A model generated the notes under the pieces. The model ran no database searches and was not told where the DNA came from. It was given only the letters and a program-made list of their open reading frames with translations. The position numbers and the translations under genes were made by a program. Shown here one piece after another: positions 47,334 to 58,876 of a stretch of 64,000 nucleotides of DNA. The stretch lies in the NCBI GenBank assembly GCA_947652605.1, contig OX393576.1, positions 54,660,966 through 54,724,965 of the forward strand. Reading direction: 5' to 3'. The stretch's first letter is position 1; each line of letters begins with the position of its first letter. The stretch is from Elmis aenea (lineage: Eukaryota; Arthropoda; Insecta; Coleoptera; Elmidae).

Positions 47334-49606
47334 CGGGTGAGTCACGACGGACGCGTCGGAGTTTTATGGCAAAACGCTTTATATTTTCCAATTTCTGTCG
47401 CTGTTAGATTATGTAAGTCAATAAGGGCTACATTTTAAAAATATTTTCAAACATACAGGGTGCTCCAAAAAAGAGTGGCATATCAAAGTTATACTTTTTC
47501 TTATGGAACACCCTGTATATTTTTACATTTTTGGATTCCTCTTTAAATTTAATTCAAAAAATGTATGAAGTCATATGGGTCTAAAGTCAACCGTTCTCGT
47601 GAAAATCGCATTTTCATGAAAATTCAGTATTTTCAAAAATTTTCAACATTTAAAAACTTTGAGAAGTCTGAAGAAATTCGCTTGGTGTTAAGATTGACAA
47701 TAGATTATGTAACACTTTGCACCACCTACATTTTTAAAATATTATACAGGGCGTTTTTTACGCTTGGTCAAACTTGTGAAACTTTAAACATCGATAACTC
47801 ATTTGTTTTAAATACAACTCCTTATATTTTTTTGCACCGTCTTATAAAAAATTTAATTCTCTTTCGAAAACATTAATACTGTTTTCTACCTAAAATTGAT
47901 ATTTTCCGAGATATCGCGATTTTATTGTTAATTAGTAGGTCAAAGTAGTATTTTCGAGTAGGCTATGAAGGTAGACAGCGGTAATTTGAAACAATTGAAA
48001 GAAAGAACAAAAAAGGTTTAGTTTTATCTTTTGCCTACGCATTTTTGACATTTTTTTATAATGAAGAGCAATCTCACGTTTAAATCGAGATTTCTTAAAA
48101 TTATTTATGCATTTATTTATTGGACCAGTATGATAAGATGATTACTAAATCCTATAAACCATTTTTTTGTATGTTTATAATACGACACTCTGTTCTACCA
48201 AAATGTCTTTGCTTAAATTCTGGTTCCACGCATTTTGCAAACATTGTGTTTTATACAGTGTGCACAATGTTTAATATAAGTAAGTGTTTATGGTGTGTTA
48301 ACTAAAATATAAATACAGAAAATATTTCAAATTGGGAACGTAGTAACTTTAATTGAACATTTATAAAAATATTTCTAGTGATAACTAAAATGTAATAATA
48401 ATTCAAAAACAAAATTTAACAGCCGATTACAATAAATGTTCAACATGACGACCATCCTCTTGAATACACATTGTGATCCTGTTTTCAAGTGAACGCCTTA
48501 CATTACGCAACATATTAGGAGTGATTGTCTCAAAAGTTTTTGAATTATTATTACATACATTTTAGTTATCACTGGAAATATTTTATAAATGTACAATTAA
48601 AGTTACTACGGTCCCAATTTGAAATATTTTCTGTGTATTTATATTTTAGTTAAGACACCATAAACACTTACCTTCATTAAACATTATGCACACTGTATAA
48701 AACACAATGTTTGCAAAATGCGTGGAACCAGAAGTTAAGCAAAGACATTTTGGTAAAACCGAGAATCGTATCATACAAAAAAAAATAGTTTATATAATTT
48801 ACTAATCATCTTATCATACTGGTCCAATAAATAAATGCATAAATAATTGTAAGAAATCTCGATTTAAACGTGAGATTCCTCTTCACTATAAAAAATGTTA
48901 AAAATGCGCAGGAAAAAGATAAAACTAAACCTTTCTTGTTTTTTCGTTCAATTGTTTCAAATTACCGCTGTCTACCTTCGTAGCCTACTCGAAAATATTA
49001 CATTGCCCTAATAATTAACAATAAAATCGCGATATCTCGGAAAATATCAATTTTAGGTATAAAACAGTATTAATGTTTTCGAAAGAGAATTAAATTTTCT
49101 ATAAGACGGTGCAAAAAAAATATAAGGGGTTGTATTAAAAAAAATTAGTTATCGATGTTTAAAGTTTCACAAGTTTGACCAAGCGTAAAAAACGCCCTGT
49201 ATAATATTTTAAAAATGTAGGTGGTGCAAAGTGTTACATAATCTATTGTCAATCTTATCTCCAAGCGAATTTCTTCTCAAAGTTTTTAAATGTTGAAAAT
49301 TTTTGAAAATACTGTATTTTCATGAAAATGCGATTTTCACGAGAACGGTTAACTTTAGACCCATATGACCTCATACATTTTTTTAATTAAATTTAAAGAG
49401 GAATCCAAAAATACAAAAATATATAGGGTGTTCCATAAGAAAAAGTATAACTTTGATATGGCACTCTTTTTTGGAGCACCCTGTATGTTTGAAAATATTT
49501 TTAAAATGTAGCCCTTACTGACTTACATAATCTAACAGCGATAGAAATTGGAAAATATAAAGCGTTTCGCCATAAAACTCCGACGCGTCCGTCGTGACTC
49601 ACCCTG
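47334..49606. mobile_element. Foldback element D, copy 2, with transposase tail in the loop
   Basis: The ends match copy 1 and are flanked by TA (47332-47333, 49607-49608). Here the inverted arms extend to about 48412 and 48537, over 1 kb each, leaving a 124-bp loop. That loop reads on the minus strand as the C-terminal end of a transposase. Confidence 0.92.
48429..48540 (-). pseudogene. Transposase C-terminal remnant in the D loop
   Basis: The minus strand reads TFETITPNMLRNVRRSLENR, then ITMCIQEDGRHVEHLL and a stop. The pattern TPEMLRNVxRxLxxRLxxCIxxxGGHxEHLL is the usual end of the WFQQDGAT-type transposases seen elsewhere in the window. Only this tail survives. Confidence 0.8.
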
Positions 49607-49608
49607 TA

Positions 49609-50606
49609 ATTTAAAGTTTTTACCTATGAGAAAAGTCTTTTGTTAATTTACTTTTTGTATTAACTTCTGTTCATAACAGTTTAAATATTTTAGCATTCGT
49701 TTTTAACCAAGCCAAGCAAAGTGGGAAAATACAATTAAAAATGAAATAATACACAATCAAGAAGGCAATTTTTTTTAAGCTAAAAAACATAAACTTAAAC
49801 GATCTGAATATTTGCATGTTATAGTTTGAGAAGCTTGTAAACAAATACTATAAAGAAATAACTAACAAGGCATTTGTTTACAATGATCTCGACATAATGC
49901 GCTATTTATTAGATATTGATACATCTTTAATGTGCAGCTAAATGCCTGGCAGAACTAATTACAGCTATATAAAAAATAAACTTTTAATTATGGATGCTAA
50001 TTTCAAACACCAAGGTCTAAACAACTTTAAACTGCGTTATATAAATTGACGTCGCCTCTCGCGACATCCATGTAAATGGTATAATTAATGCAGGATGCAA
50101 TAACTATTAGAAAAAATATTAGGAGAAATATATGGATATACCCAGTTTTTAAGAAGTTTTCTTGAAATTCTTAAAACAAAAAAAAAACTTAATTGGTAGC
50201 ATCAATCACTGAGACGTCAAAATGATTAGTTAGTAGAAAATTTAACAACAAATTTTGTTTTAAAAATTGAAATGTCTAACATTTTCCATAGAAAATAGTT
50301 ACTAAAGGAAATAAATTGTGATGCTTTGTTGAATGTTTGACTTTCTTTAAAAATTTGAATTACATTTGGAGAATGAAATTCGTCATGATATTAAAAATCA
50401 TCTGTGCCGCTTATTAAAATTTCTAAATGAGTATTTTTAAAATTAAAAGAATAAAGAAAGTTATTGCGTACGAATTCATTTGAACTAAACGAAAAGCCGA
50501 CAGAATTTCGGGCAGCGGAATGTAAAAATTTAATTGAAATTGTTTCGAATGCTCAGTTACAGGCTACGTTCGAAGTGATTCTCAAAAAAAATTCTGGTGC
50601 GATATA
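49609..50606. other. AT-rich spacer, no feature seen
   Basis: No coding pattern or element end recognised. Confidence 0.5.
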
Positions 50607-50709
50607 AAGGGTGTTTCAACAAGAGATGTAGGATTTGGTTTTTTAATAAAATTTCAAAAAATTACGATAATTACATTTTTTTAATTTCGTTATAGAGTAG
50701 AGGCATATA

Positions 50710-52690
50710 CAGGGTGCCCATTTTTCTAACCTGTTGTATGGGTAACTCCGTTAATATTAAAGATACAGAAACGTTTAAATTGGCAAAATTGTGCAGAATT
50801 TAAAAGGAAATCTGATGTCATTTTTAAATTTGACATACGTCATCAACTCTTTGAAATATTTTGAAAAAACTGAAAAAGGTCAATTTTTTCAAACTTGAAT
50901 ATTTCCGTAACCATATGAGCTAGAACAAAAATAAAAATTGGCTTTTATAGATATTTTTACGTAGATTTTAAATATGTTAACGAAATTTTCATAGCACTCT
51001 CGATTTCCGAGTTATAGAACAACTTGCATTTTTTTAAATGGGAGTCGTATTTGGCTGTGACCTTAATAAAAAGGTTATTTTTTTCTCGTTTCAATGATAT
51101 AATGATTGTTATGCGTTTCGCTTGTAGTTTTTCTTTAAATAAGCAAAAATCATTTAACATGTTCACTGCCTACTAATAGATGGGAGTCTTCCCGTGTTGA
51201 TGTTCTTTTTTATTCGATGTGACATTTAAGAGTTGTCTCTTATCGTTAGTGTAGCAGTTATTAGCCAGTTACAAATTTTAAAAACAAAACCTTAGAGTTT
51301 GTCAAATAAAATTTATTGCTTGTTATACGTATAAAACTCTCTCGTGTGGATCAAAATTTTTGATTGATTTTATTGTAAATACAATGTTTTCTAATGAAGA
51401 AAAACACGACATGCTTTTCTCACAGGGTCATTATTGCCAATCCATCTAGGAAAACGATTAGACAGATAATCAGACACAGTTCTTGAATTGTGCGCAGGAG
51501 CACCGTCATTTTGAAAATAATTAAAATGTTGCACTAAATTCAACGGAACTTCATCTAACATGTTGTCCAGTTCATTTTGCAAAAATGACAAATACCGATC
51601 ACCATTTAAATATTCATTGTAAAAGTATGGACCAATTATTTTTGTACTAAAGATACCACACCAAACATTTATTGAAAACATATTCTGATCTAGTTTTTCA
51701 ATAGTACGGCGAGGATTATTTTGAGACCAATAAATTGTCTGTTGATTATCCCATTATTTGTGAATTTGGCTTTATCAGTAAATAAAATTGTGTGAGTTAA
51801 ATTTGGGTTAGTATTTGTTTCTTTTAAAAACCATCGGACGTAATTTAATCTTCTTTGTAAATCATTAGGATACAAAGTATTGCCAATATGATGTTTATAT
51901 GGCTTAAATTAATTATGATTTAAAATCAGTCGAGCCTTTTCAGTTGACACACCACATTCAATGGACAATTCCCGGTTAGATGATGTTGGTTTATAATTTA
52001 CGTATGCCTGGACTCTCTCTTCATCTTCTTGCTTAAATTTAATTTTCAAACCTTTAGGTTTTGTAAATGACCCGTATTTTTTTTTAATTGGTTTCTAATA
52101 ACGAAAATAATTTCTTTCTTGGTTGCCTCCTTTCTATAAATCTTTGCAAATACATTTCACTTGCATTGCTACTATTTCTATTACAAGCGTAGCAACAGAA
52201 AAGCATGTCGTTTTTTTCTTCATTAGAAAACATGTTTTTGAAATTTACAATAAATTCAATCAAAAATTTTGATAAACACGAGGGAGATTTATACTTACAT
52301 ATAACAAACAATAAATTTTATTTGACAAACTCTAAGGTTTTGTTTTTAAAATTTGTAACTGGCTAATAACTGCTACACTAACGATAAGAGACAATCTTAA
52401 ATATCAAATCGAAAAAAAAGAACATGAACACGGGATAACTCCCATCTATTAGTAGGCAGTGAACATGTTAAATGATTTTTGCTTATTTAAAGAAAAACTA
52501 CAAGAGAAAAGCATAACAAACCTTATATCATTGAAACGAGAAAAAAACAACCTCTTTATTAAGGTCACAGCCAACTACGACTCCCACTTAAAAAAATGCA
52601 AGTTTGTTCTATAACTCGGAAATTGAGAGTGCTATGAAAATTTCGTTAACATATTTAAAATCGACGTAAAAACATCTATAAAAGTCAACA
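50710..52690 (-). mobile_element. Foldback element E with internal transposase and mirrored 5' end
   Basis: The left end CAGGGTGCCCATTTTTCTAA is preceded by TA at 50708-50709. The arms pair 50938-51421 with 52197-52688; the right arm lacks the outer ~230 bp. Between them a transposase runs on the minus strand. Both arms contain the transposase start: ATG at 52233 (minus) in the right arm and ATG at 51384 (plus) in the left arm, each followed by FSNEEK-DML. Confidence 0.85.
51421..52233 (-). pseudogene. Transposase of element E, 3' end replaced by an inverted copy of its 5' end
   Basis: From ATG 52233 the minus strand reads MFSNEEKNDMLFCCYACNRN, a YxxRF-type helix-turn-helix start, a stop near 52084, VNYKPTSSNRELSIECGVST, then PNLTHTILFTDKAKFTNNGI (first catalytic Asp region), a frameshift near 51750, INVWCGI, GPYFYNEYLNGDRYLSFLQN and FQNDGAPAHNSR (second catalytic Asp). 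At WIGNNDP (51428) the coding sequence stops abruptly and joins the inverted left arm. The third catalytic segment is missing. The gene is dead on several counts. Confidence 0.88.
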
Positions 52691-53150
52691 GTGTGAATTG
52701 ACTGTGGATTATTGGCATACACTTTTCCTTTATTGTAGAAAAAGTCCGATGGTCTCAAATCGCATGATCTTGGGTGGCCAATTAATGTCGCTGTTTATCG
52801 AAATCAAACAACCTGGGAACTTGGAACGCAATAAAGTGATTGTATCATCACTTGTATGGCATGTGGCATAATCTTTTTGGAAGTAGAGGTCCGCTATATC
52901 CATATTTTTTAGCTCAGGCCACCAAAATTGGTCAACATGTCCTTATAGCGCACTCCATTGGCCGAAATAGCCCTTCCAGCATCGTTTCCAAAAAGTTCAG
53001 TCGTTTTGACCTTGGACACTTTTACTCATTGCGGCAATATTTTCGATTGAACGGCAAACCCGAGTGCACTTTGGCGTCTTTAGATCTTGTGGATTTTTTT
53101 ATTAGATTTGTATGCGTTCTAAGACAGTATACCGCTCCATGATAAATTCT
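52690..53150 (-). pseudogene. Transposase of element F (broken)
   Basis: Read on the minus strand: a patch with IENIAAMSKSVQ, then DIADLYFQKDYATCHTSDDT (matching the second catalytic segment WFQQDGATCHTA), LLRSKFPGCLIS and INWPP before the frame decays. Stops and shifts are frequent. The family is the Tc1/mariner-related insect group with RxGDVNWPPRSxDLTPLD; the third aspartate is lost. Confidence 0.75.
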
Positions 53151-53253
53151 ACTAGGATGTAGACGAAAACTGACAAATAAAAACTTTAAAATGTTTGACA
53201 AATAAAAATGTTCTGCAATTCAAATCCTTCACCTCTTGTTGAAACACGCTTTA

Positions 53254-53796
53254 GTAATTGATCAATGATCAATGATTCGTGGTGATTGTTCGGGAAATTC
53301 GATACCCTCGGAGAAGATGGATCTTTCGTTATGCATTTGTTCCAAGCGTCATAACCTTGGATAGAATGAAAAATATATGTTGCGTTGTCGTTTCGGTAAT
53401 TCAGATTCAGGGAAAAATGTGTTATCTATTTGCTCCGACCGTCATGAAATGAAAAAACCAGTAAAAAAAGTTTGCCTTGCTTTGTTCTTACTACGAAGTA
53501 AAAATGAATTTTCCATCCTGCATAAAAAAACGTTTATATCTTTTGTATTATCGAGTTAATTATTCGATTAATGTTACGATAACGTTTAAAAATGTCACAT
53601 GTTACAAAACCAATAAAGCAATATGATTTACACATGCTATATTTTATGTCATTTGCTGTTCAATCAATCCGTAAAGCGTTAAGGTTAAGTGAATTTTTCG
53701 TTAAAATTGTGCAAGGCAAATATATTTACGAATAACTACAACATATTAACAGAACAATGCGCTATTAAACAAACGTAAGCTGTATAAGTCATTAAA
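53254..53796. other. AT-rich spacer, no feature seen
   Basis: No recognisable domain; a 60-codon frame at 53377-53559 is probably chance. Confidence 0.4.
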
Positions 53797-53885
53797 ATGG
53801 TGGATGTAAGTTAAACTTTTCGTGAAATCATTAACCACTAATGGCAGAAATTATGGTATGTTGCAGGATAGAGGATGGGAAGGCG

Positions 53886-55576
53886 CAGGGACGGCTCTAA
53901 GGTAGTCGGCGCCCTGCTGCGAAGTACTCTTATAGCGCCCCCCCCCCCCATATATATTTAAAGACAAAAGTGGCTAATTTTCGGGTAATAAAAATAATAA
54001 AAATATAATATTGTTATTAATAATTTAATTTAATATAAATCTTTATAGCGTATGTAATGGAATTAATTACATAAAACACTACATAAGTAGGTACTAAGTA
54101 GTACCTATACTTAAAACAAAACGGATTTACTCTTATTATAAATTCTTAAATTCTTAACAAAATAAAATTTATAAGCTAACATAATATTAAAATTTTACTT
54201 TTCTGGCTTTTATGCTAGCAAATTTATCAATAATTTCTTTATTTATTTATAAAAAATTCGTAGAACAATGGTTACATTTTCAAATACACACTCCAAATTG
54301 TTGGCACAAATAAAATTTAATATGTCAATTGTATCTGAATAAGTATTAAGATCTACAAAGTCACCAAAAAACCTTTAATTCATCAAATAATTCTAATGCA
54401 CTTATATCCTTGTCTGTACCATCCGTAAGCATACTTCCGATATCGTTACAATGTTTTCTAAAAATTTCTTTGTCCATATTTTTTATCTCTTTGATATCGT
54501 AAAAAAATTAAAATTATCATTGTGATTTTTAAGTTGGCTAAATCTTTCTTCTACAGAGTTCAGTACTGTAGTATTTAAAATAACATTGAAAAAAAGATAT
54601 TTTAAATTTATCTTTAGGACCAATCGGTGTTTCATCGGCAGATTTGTAACTAAATTGTTTCTTTATATAACGTCTTCGTACATTTTTTGACGGAATAAAT
54701 TTTGGTGCAATTTCTAGCTCTGTAGCTAGTTCTTTTGCAGATTCTAAAATTTCATTAAAACCTTTATCTGTTCTTAATTCCTTTATAAAACATATTAATT
54801 CGTCTAATGCAACTAATGCACTTTTTAAATGCTGCTTAACACCTTGTAACATTTTACTTACCACATTTAATCTGTTAAATACTTCATACTATAAAATAGT
54901 AGAACAAATTTAAAATTTTTAATTTTTTTAGCTAAACTTTGTGCCTCATGTCGACTTTGTAGTCGTTATTATTATTATCAAAAATGTCTATTAATGCGTC
55001 GTATATTTTCTTATCTTAATGGTCGCAGTGCTTCAACTCTAGATTCCAATCTAGTTGCAGATGAAGGTTTTAATGTTAATTTTGATCAATTCTTTTTTAA
55101 AATGTCCCACCTTTTAGTAGAACTACTAAAACAAAATTAAAGTTCTTGAATAAAGCCAAAAAAAACTAATTGTTTCGACATTCATTTTTGCGGCATCATT
55201 CACAACTAAATTCAACGAATGCGCAGGCACGGAATAAAGAAAGCCCTGGTATTTAAATTTTGAATATGCTTTTGAACTCCTTTATTTTTACCTGTCATAT
55301 TTGCGCCGTTATCGTAGCCTTGTCCTCTCATATCACTTATATTTAAATTGAAATCACAGAGCTTTGCCCACTCTCTGATTAGCCGAGTTCTGTGTTGGCG
55401 CGCGGTTCAAATTTAGCCTCATCCATACTGGCACGTGTTTTAAATTTATTTTTATACTAGCTTATTTAAAATAAAATTCATTTTGACATTAAATTTGGTT
55501 GACATTTTAACATTTTAAAAACAGCACACATTTTATTCAAAGAAATAATCTTGTATTATCCCTTGGGCCGGCCCTG
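53886..55576 (-). mobile_element. hAT element with ZMYM-type transposase remains
   Basis: It starts CAGGGACGGCTCTAA and ends (reverse) CAGGGCCGGCCCAAG. The 8-bp sequence GGAAGGCG is duplicated exactly at 53878-53885 and 55577-55584. At 1691 bp it is internally deleted. Confidence 0.93.
54538..55360 (-). pseudogene. hAT transposase remnant, ZMYM1-like family
   Basis: On the minus strand, near 55298-55333, RGQGYDNGANMTGKNKGVQ is the signature of hAT transposases related to vertebrate zinc finger MYM-type 1. Downstream NTRAFFIPC follows, then a decayed gap, then 54538-54864 (EILESAKELATELEI, RRRYIKKQFSYKSADE), the middle part of the same family. The C-terminal dimerisation domain is not seen. 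Confidence 0.85.
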
Positions 55577-55652
55577 GGAAGGCGAACTGGTGGGTTTAAT
55601 AACTGACCCTACCGAATTTATATCCGCGGAAGCTTTGGGAGGTGAAATAGAC

Positions 55653-55941
55653 CAGCGTTTCTCAAACTTTTAAGCACGCGACCCAAATAATTTTCTAGAA
55701 ATGAGAGTACGACCTATAAGGCTCTAGTCGAGAGGGCCCAGACAAATTTTTGCTGGAAGCGCCCACGGTGAGGAACGCGAGCAGGGAATCTCCATTCTCG
55801 CAAGAAAATTTTTGGAAAAATACCTTTAGAATTGTGATTTTAAAGCATTTTAAAACGAAAGTTTAAAAAGAAAAAAAAATGTTTATCAAAACAGTTCCGT
55901 TTCGCGACCCAATAAAAATTTAACCCAAAATTGGGTCGCTG
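55653..55941. mobile_element. Small hAT MITE in the same exon
   Basis: It starts CAGCGTTTCTCAAACTTTT and ends CCCAAAATTGGGTCGCTG; the flanks AAATAGAC (55645-55652) and ATATAGAC (55942-55949) match at seven of eight bases. Ends of this type are known from short hAT elements. No coding region. Confidence 0.85.
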
Positions 55942-56339
55942 ATATAGACTATAAACGAACGATAGGATGTTTTGCTTCAACAAAGAAGGCTATTGTTTCA
56001 GCGCTTTTTGCCATCATTTGTTGCGTTGTTGTAGCCGTACTCATGTATTTTTATACACCTTATAGATCTGACTTGAATGTGAGTAATGCAAATTACATTT
56101 TCACTGTTAATAGATACTGTTTTCTGCTATTTTTTTGCTTGTTTGGATCTCAGAAACAACATCAGCTGCAAAGTCGATTAAAAGCAGAAATATGTATGGT
56201 ATTTTGATTTGATTACAAGTCGGTAAACAAATTTGTGATAACCAGAATTCCGATCATCTGTTGTCGTTCGTTATTTCTTTCCTTTTTTGGGATTACTAAA
56301 AGAAAATTGGTATTTGTGTGTCATAGAATAAGAATAAGC

Positions 56340-57274
56340 GAGAGTTCGTTTTTCGATGCTTCTACGAGTGTTTTCTAGGCGGTAGTTGACTTCTATTGCT
56401 TCTCCTCCTTGACATTTTTTTAACCTAAAAACAGTGTTGTGATGGCTTCAAAATTATACATTTTATGTATTGGTGTAAAAAATTACTATGGCGTCGTGGA
56501 GTACAAACATAAACATAAACAAAAAATTAAAAAAATTGACCAGCACCAAAAAACATTTTAAAGATTTATCAACAAACAAATGCTACACTTCCTCGCATAC
56601 TATAGCATAGGAGTACTCATTTTTGTAAAAATAACAGAGATATTGAAAAAATAAAAATCGAAATTTTTTGAACATTTTCGAAACGACTAATGCTAATATT
56701 AGACGTTGCGATTTTTCTTACAAATCATTTTTCCACAACGCAAATCCAAAAAATCGCAACGTCTAAATGTGCATAGGAAAAAAAATCGCAACGGATTTTA
56801 AATGTCATAGGATTTTATTCTATTGAACATGCTCTAATTTTTCAAGGTCAAACATGTGTATTTTATTACATTTCTAGTAACTTCTGGTAATTTTTGTGCC
56901 ACTATGTTGGCAAAAGGATCACATGACCTACAAAATATACTTTTTTCTTATTTTTTTAACACGATACACATTTTGCGATTGTAGTAAACAGACCACATCA
57001 GTAAAAATGCAGAGATGTAGGTTATTATTGGTTATTATGCGGTTAACTGCCGGTTGGCTGTCATTTGCTGTCATTTAAATGTCAGAAAAATCGTGCAGCG
57101 CAGTGGCGATTTCGAATCGTACGCAAAAAAAATCGCAAAGTGTAATAGGGGTCGTGTATTTATTTTACAAGCTGTAAAATATTTTTCTTACAGATGGAAA
57201 AAAATCGCAACGTCTAATATTAGCTTAAGATTATCTAAAAACTGAAAGCAGATTTAAAACACATCTTAAATCTA
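56340..57274. repeat. Duplicated flank, copy 1 (paralogue at 63010-63407)
   Basis: With the element at 56692-57224 left out, the sequence from GAGTTCGTTTTTCGATGCTT to TTTAAATCTA aligns base by base, with scattered differences, to 63010-63407. Together with 58571-58665, which matches 63408-63480, it marks an older segmental duplication that also covers Ly6 sequence. Confidence 0.85.
56692..57224. mobile_element. Terminal-repeat element (GCTAATATTAGACGTTGCGA)
   Basis: Inverted ends of about 25 bp begin GCTAATATTAGACGTTGCGA. Motifs AAAAAATCGCAACG recur inside. It is absent from the paralogous site near 63355. No transposase; a 60-codon frame inside is probably chance. Confidence 0.85.
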
Positions 57275-58568
57275 TTAGCTTGGCAACTAAGTTCCCGCCG
57301 TTTTTTTAAATTTGATAATTACGCAAGTTATTAAATGTTTTTGGCATAATGTTTTAAAACATTTGAAAAAGGAGGCTTTGCTCTACCGGAGACTATGTTT
57401 TATTTTTTTGTTTGAGTTTATTTGTCAGTTTGACAGATCATTAAAATGGAATGTTAAGTTAAGAAAAATGAACATTTTCGACATGTGCTTCTTTTTGCCT
57501 TTAATCAAGGCCATAAAGCCGCAAAAGCTGCTCGTGACATTTGTGCCGTGTATGGAGAGGGTGCCATAGCTGAAAGAACCGCTCGTGATTGGTATGCCAA
57601 GTTCAAAAATGGAAATTTTTGTCTCAAAGACGCACCTCGTTCTGGCCGTCCAATTGAGTTCGATGAAGGCCGATTAAACCAACTTTTGCATGAAAATTCC
57701 CGTCAAACGACAAGGGAACTGGCAGTGAAAATGGAATGCTCCCACACTGCTATAGAGAAGCATCTTGACTTAATGGGAAAGGTTCAGAAATGTGGAGCAT
57801 GGGTTCCGCATGCTTTAAATGATCACAACAAAAATCAACGAGCCACAATCTCCGCTGGTTTGCTTGCTCGTCACCGCTCAACTCATGGACACAAGCAACG
57901 ATTTCTTTACCGCATCGTTACGGGCGACGAAAAATGGTGCCTGTACATCAATATGAAACAGCGCAAGGAATGGCTTAGCCCCTGTAGACAAGCAACACCG
58001 CGCGTGAAACAAGATCTTCATCCGCGTAAAACGATGTTGTGCGTATGGTGGGACTGGGAAGGGATTATTCATTACGAATTGCTTGAACGGAACCAAACGG
58101 TCAACGCGGAACTCTATGTTCAACAGATGGAACGACTCAACATGGCTATTCAAGAGAAAAGACCTAATCGGCAGCATGGAGTTCTTTTGCTGCACGACAA
58201 CGCCCGCCCTCATATCGCCAACATGACCAAGCAAGCCATCCAAACGCATGGTTGGGAAGTCCTTCCACACCCGCCGTACTCACCCGATTTGGCACCAACA
58301 AATTTTCACCTCTTTCGATCGCTTTCAAATGCTATGCGTGGAGTTTCGTTCAATACTGATGCAGAATTGAGAGCTTGGTTGAATGAATTTTTTGAGTCGA
58401 AACCGGGTGATTTCTACCAACGAGGTATTGAAAATCTTGTTGAACGTTGGGAAGAAGTTGTAAACAACCAGGCCGAATACATTATCGATTGATTAGTTGT
58501 AAATTTTTGTTGAAAAATAAATTTTTAAAAATTAAAAAAAAACGGCGGGAACTTAGTTGCCAACCTGA
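57275..58568 (+). mobile_element. Mariner element, copy 2
   Basis: It has the same terminal repeats and length as copy 1 and is flanked by TA (57273-57274, 58569-58570). The two copies are almost identical along their full length, so the family moved recently. The paralogous locus at 63407 lacks it. Confidence 0.95.
57446..58492 (+). pseudogene. Mariner transposase copy 2, two inactivating changes
   Basis: The frame corresponds to copy 1 over its whole length. Codon 4 is TAA (57455-57457) where copy 1 has CAA, so the true start is followed at once by a stop; a long frame remains from 57485 onward. The third catalytic residue is Asn in LAPTNFHLF (AAT near 58303) where copy 1 has Asp. TGDEKW and HDNARPH are intact, WVPHAL is as in copy 1. 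Either change should abolish transposition, though the protein could still be read from a later Met and might bind DNA. Confidence 0.95.
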
Positions 58569-58876
58569 TATAATACTTTTGTATTGTCCAGTGTATCCAA
58601 ATATTGAAGCTCATGGCGGGCAACTTTTAAATAGTAAGAAATACAAGCTCATATTATTATAGGTAAAGCAAAATAATTTTAGAATAATTTTAGAAAAGAC
58701 CAGCACTTCTTTCAGTTTATTTCGACTGGGGGATTATTTCATTTTTATTAATGGTAATTTACGTTAGCAATTTTGTTTTTGTATTCCAAATTGTTTTTGC
58801 TAGCTCTTTCTTGTAATCTATACCGTCTACTCTCTTTTTATTAAATCGCCAATGGGCTATTTTGTTTATTGCATTA

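Larger units (their letters stand above)
50607..53251 (-). mobile_element. Transposon F, decayed, hosting foldback E
   Basis: The ends AAGGGTGTTTCAACAAGAGA and, in reverse, AAGCGTGTTTCAACAAGAGG are flanked by TA (50605-50606, 53252-53253). Minus-strand transposase fragments lie at 52700-53150. Foldback E is inserted near the 3' side of that gene. Confidence 0.85.
53797..56078 (+). pseudogene. Candidate N-terminal exons of a single-pass membrane protein, broken by two hAT insertions
   Basis: ATGGTGGAT (53797-53805) is followed by a GTAAGT donor, a 61-bp intron and a TTGCAG acceptor. The second exon starts at 53867 and, when two hAT elements and one copy of each target duplication are discounted, is one open frame in three pieces: 53867-53885, 55585-55652 and 55950-56078, ending at a GTGAGT donor. 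It has an acidic head (DRGWEGELVGLI), then KRTIGCFASTKKA and a hydrophobic stretch ending FYTPYR, that is, a cytoplasmic tail of about 40 residues plus one membrane helix in type II orientation. I do not recognise the family. A possible third exon starts at 56161 after TCTCAG. With 2 kb inserted in the exon the gene is probably dead. Confidence 0.5.
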
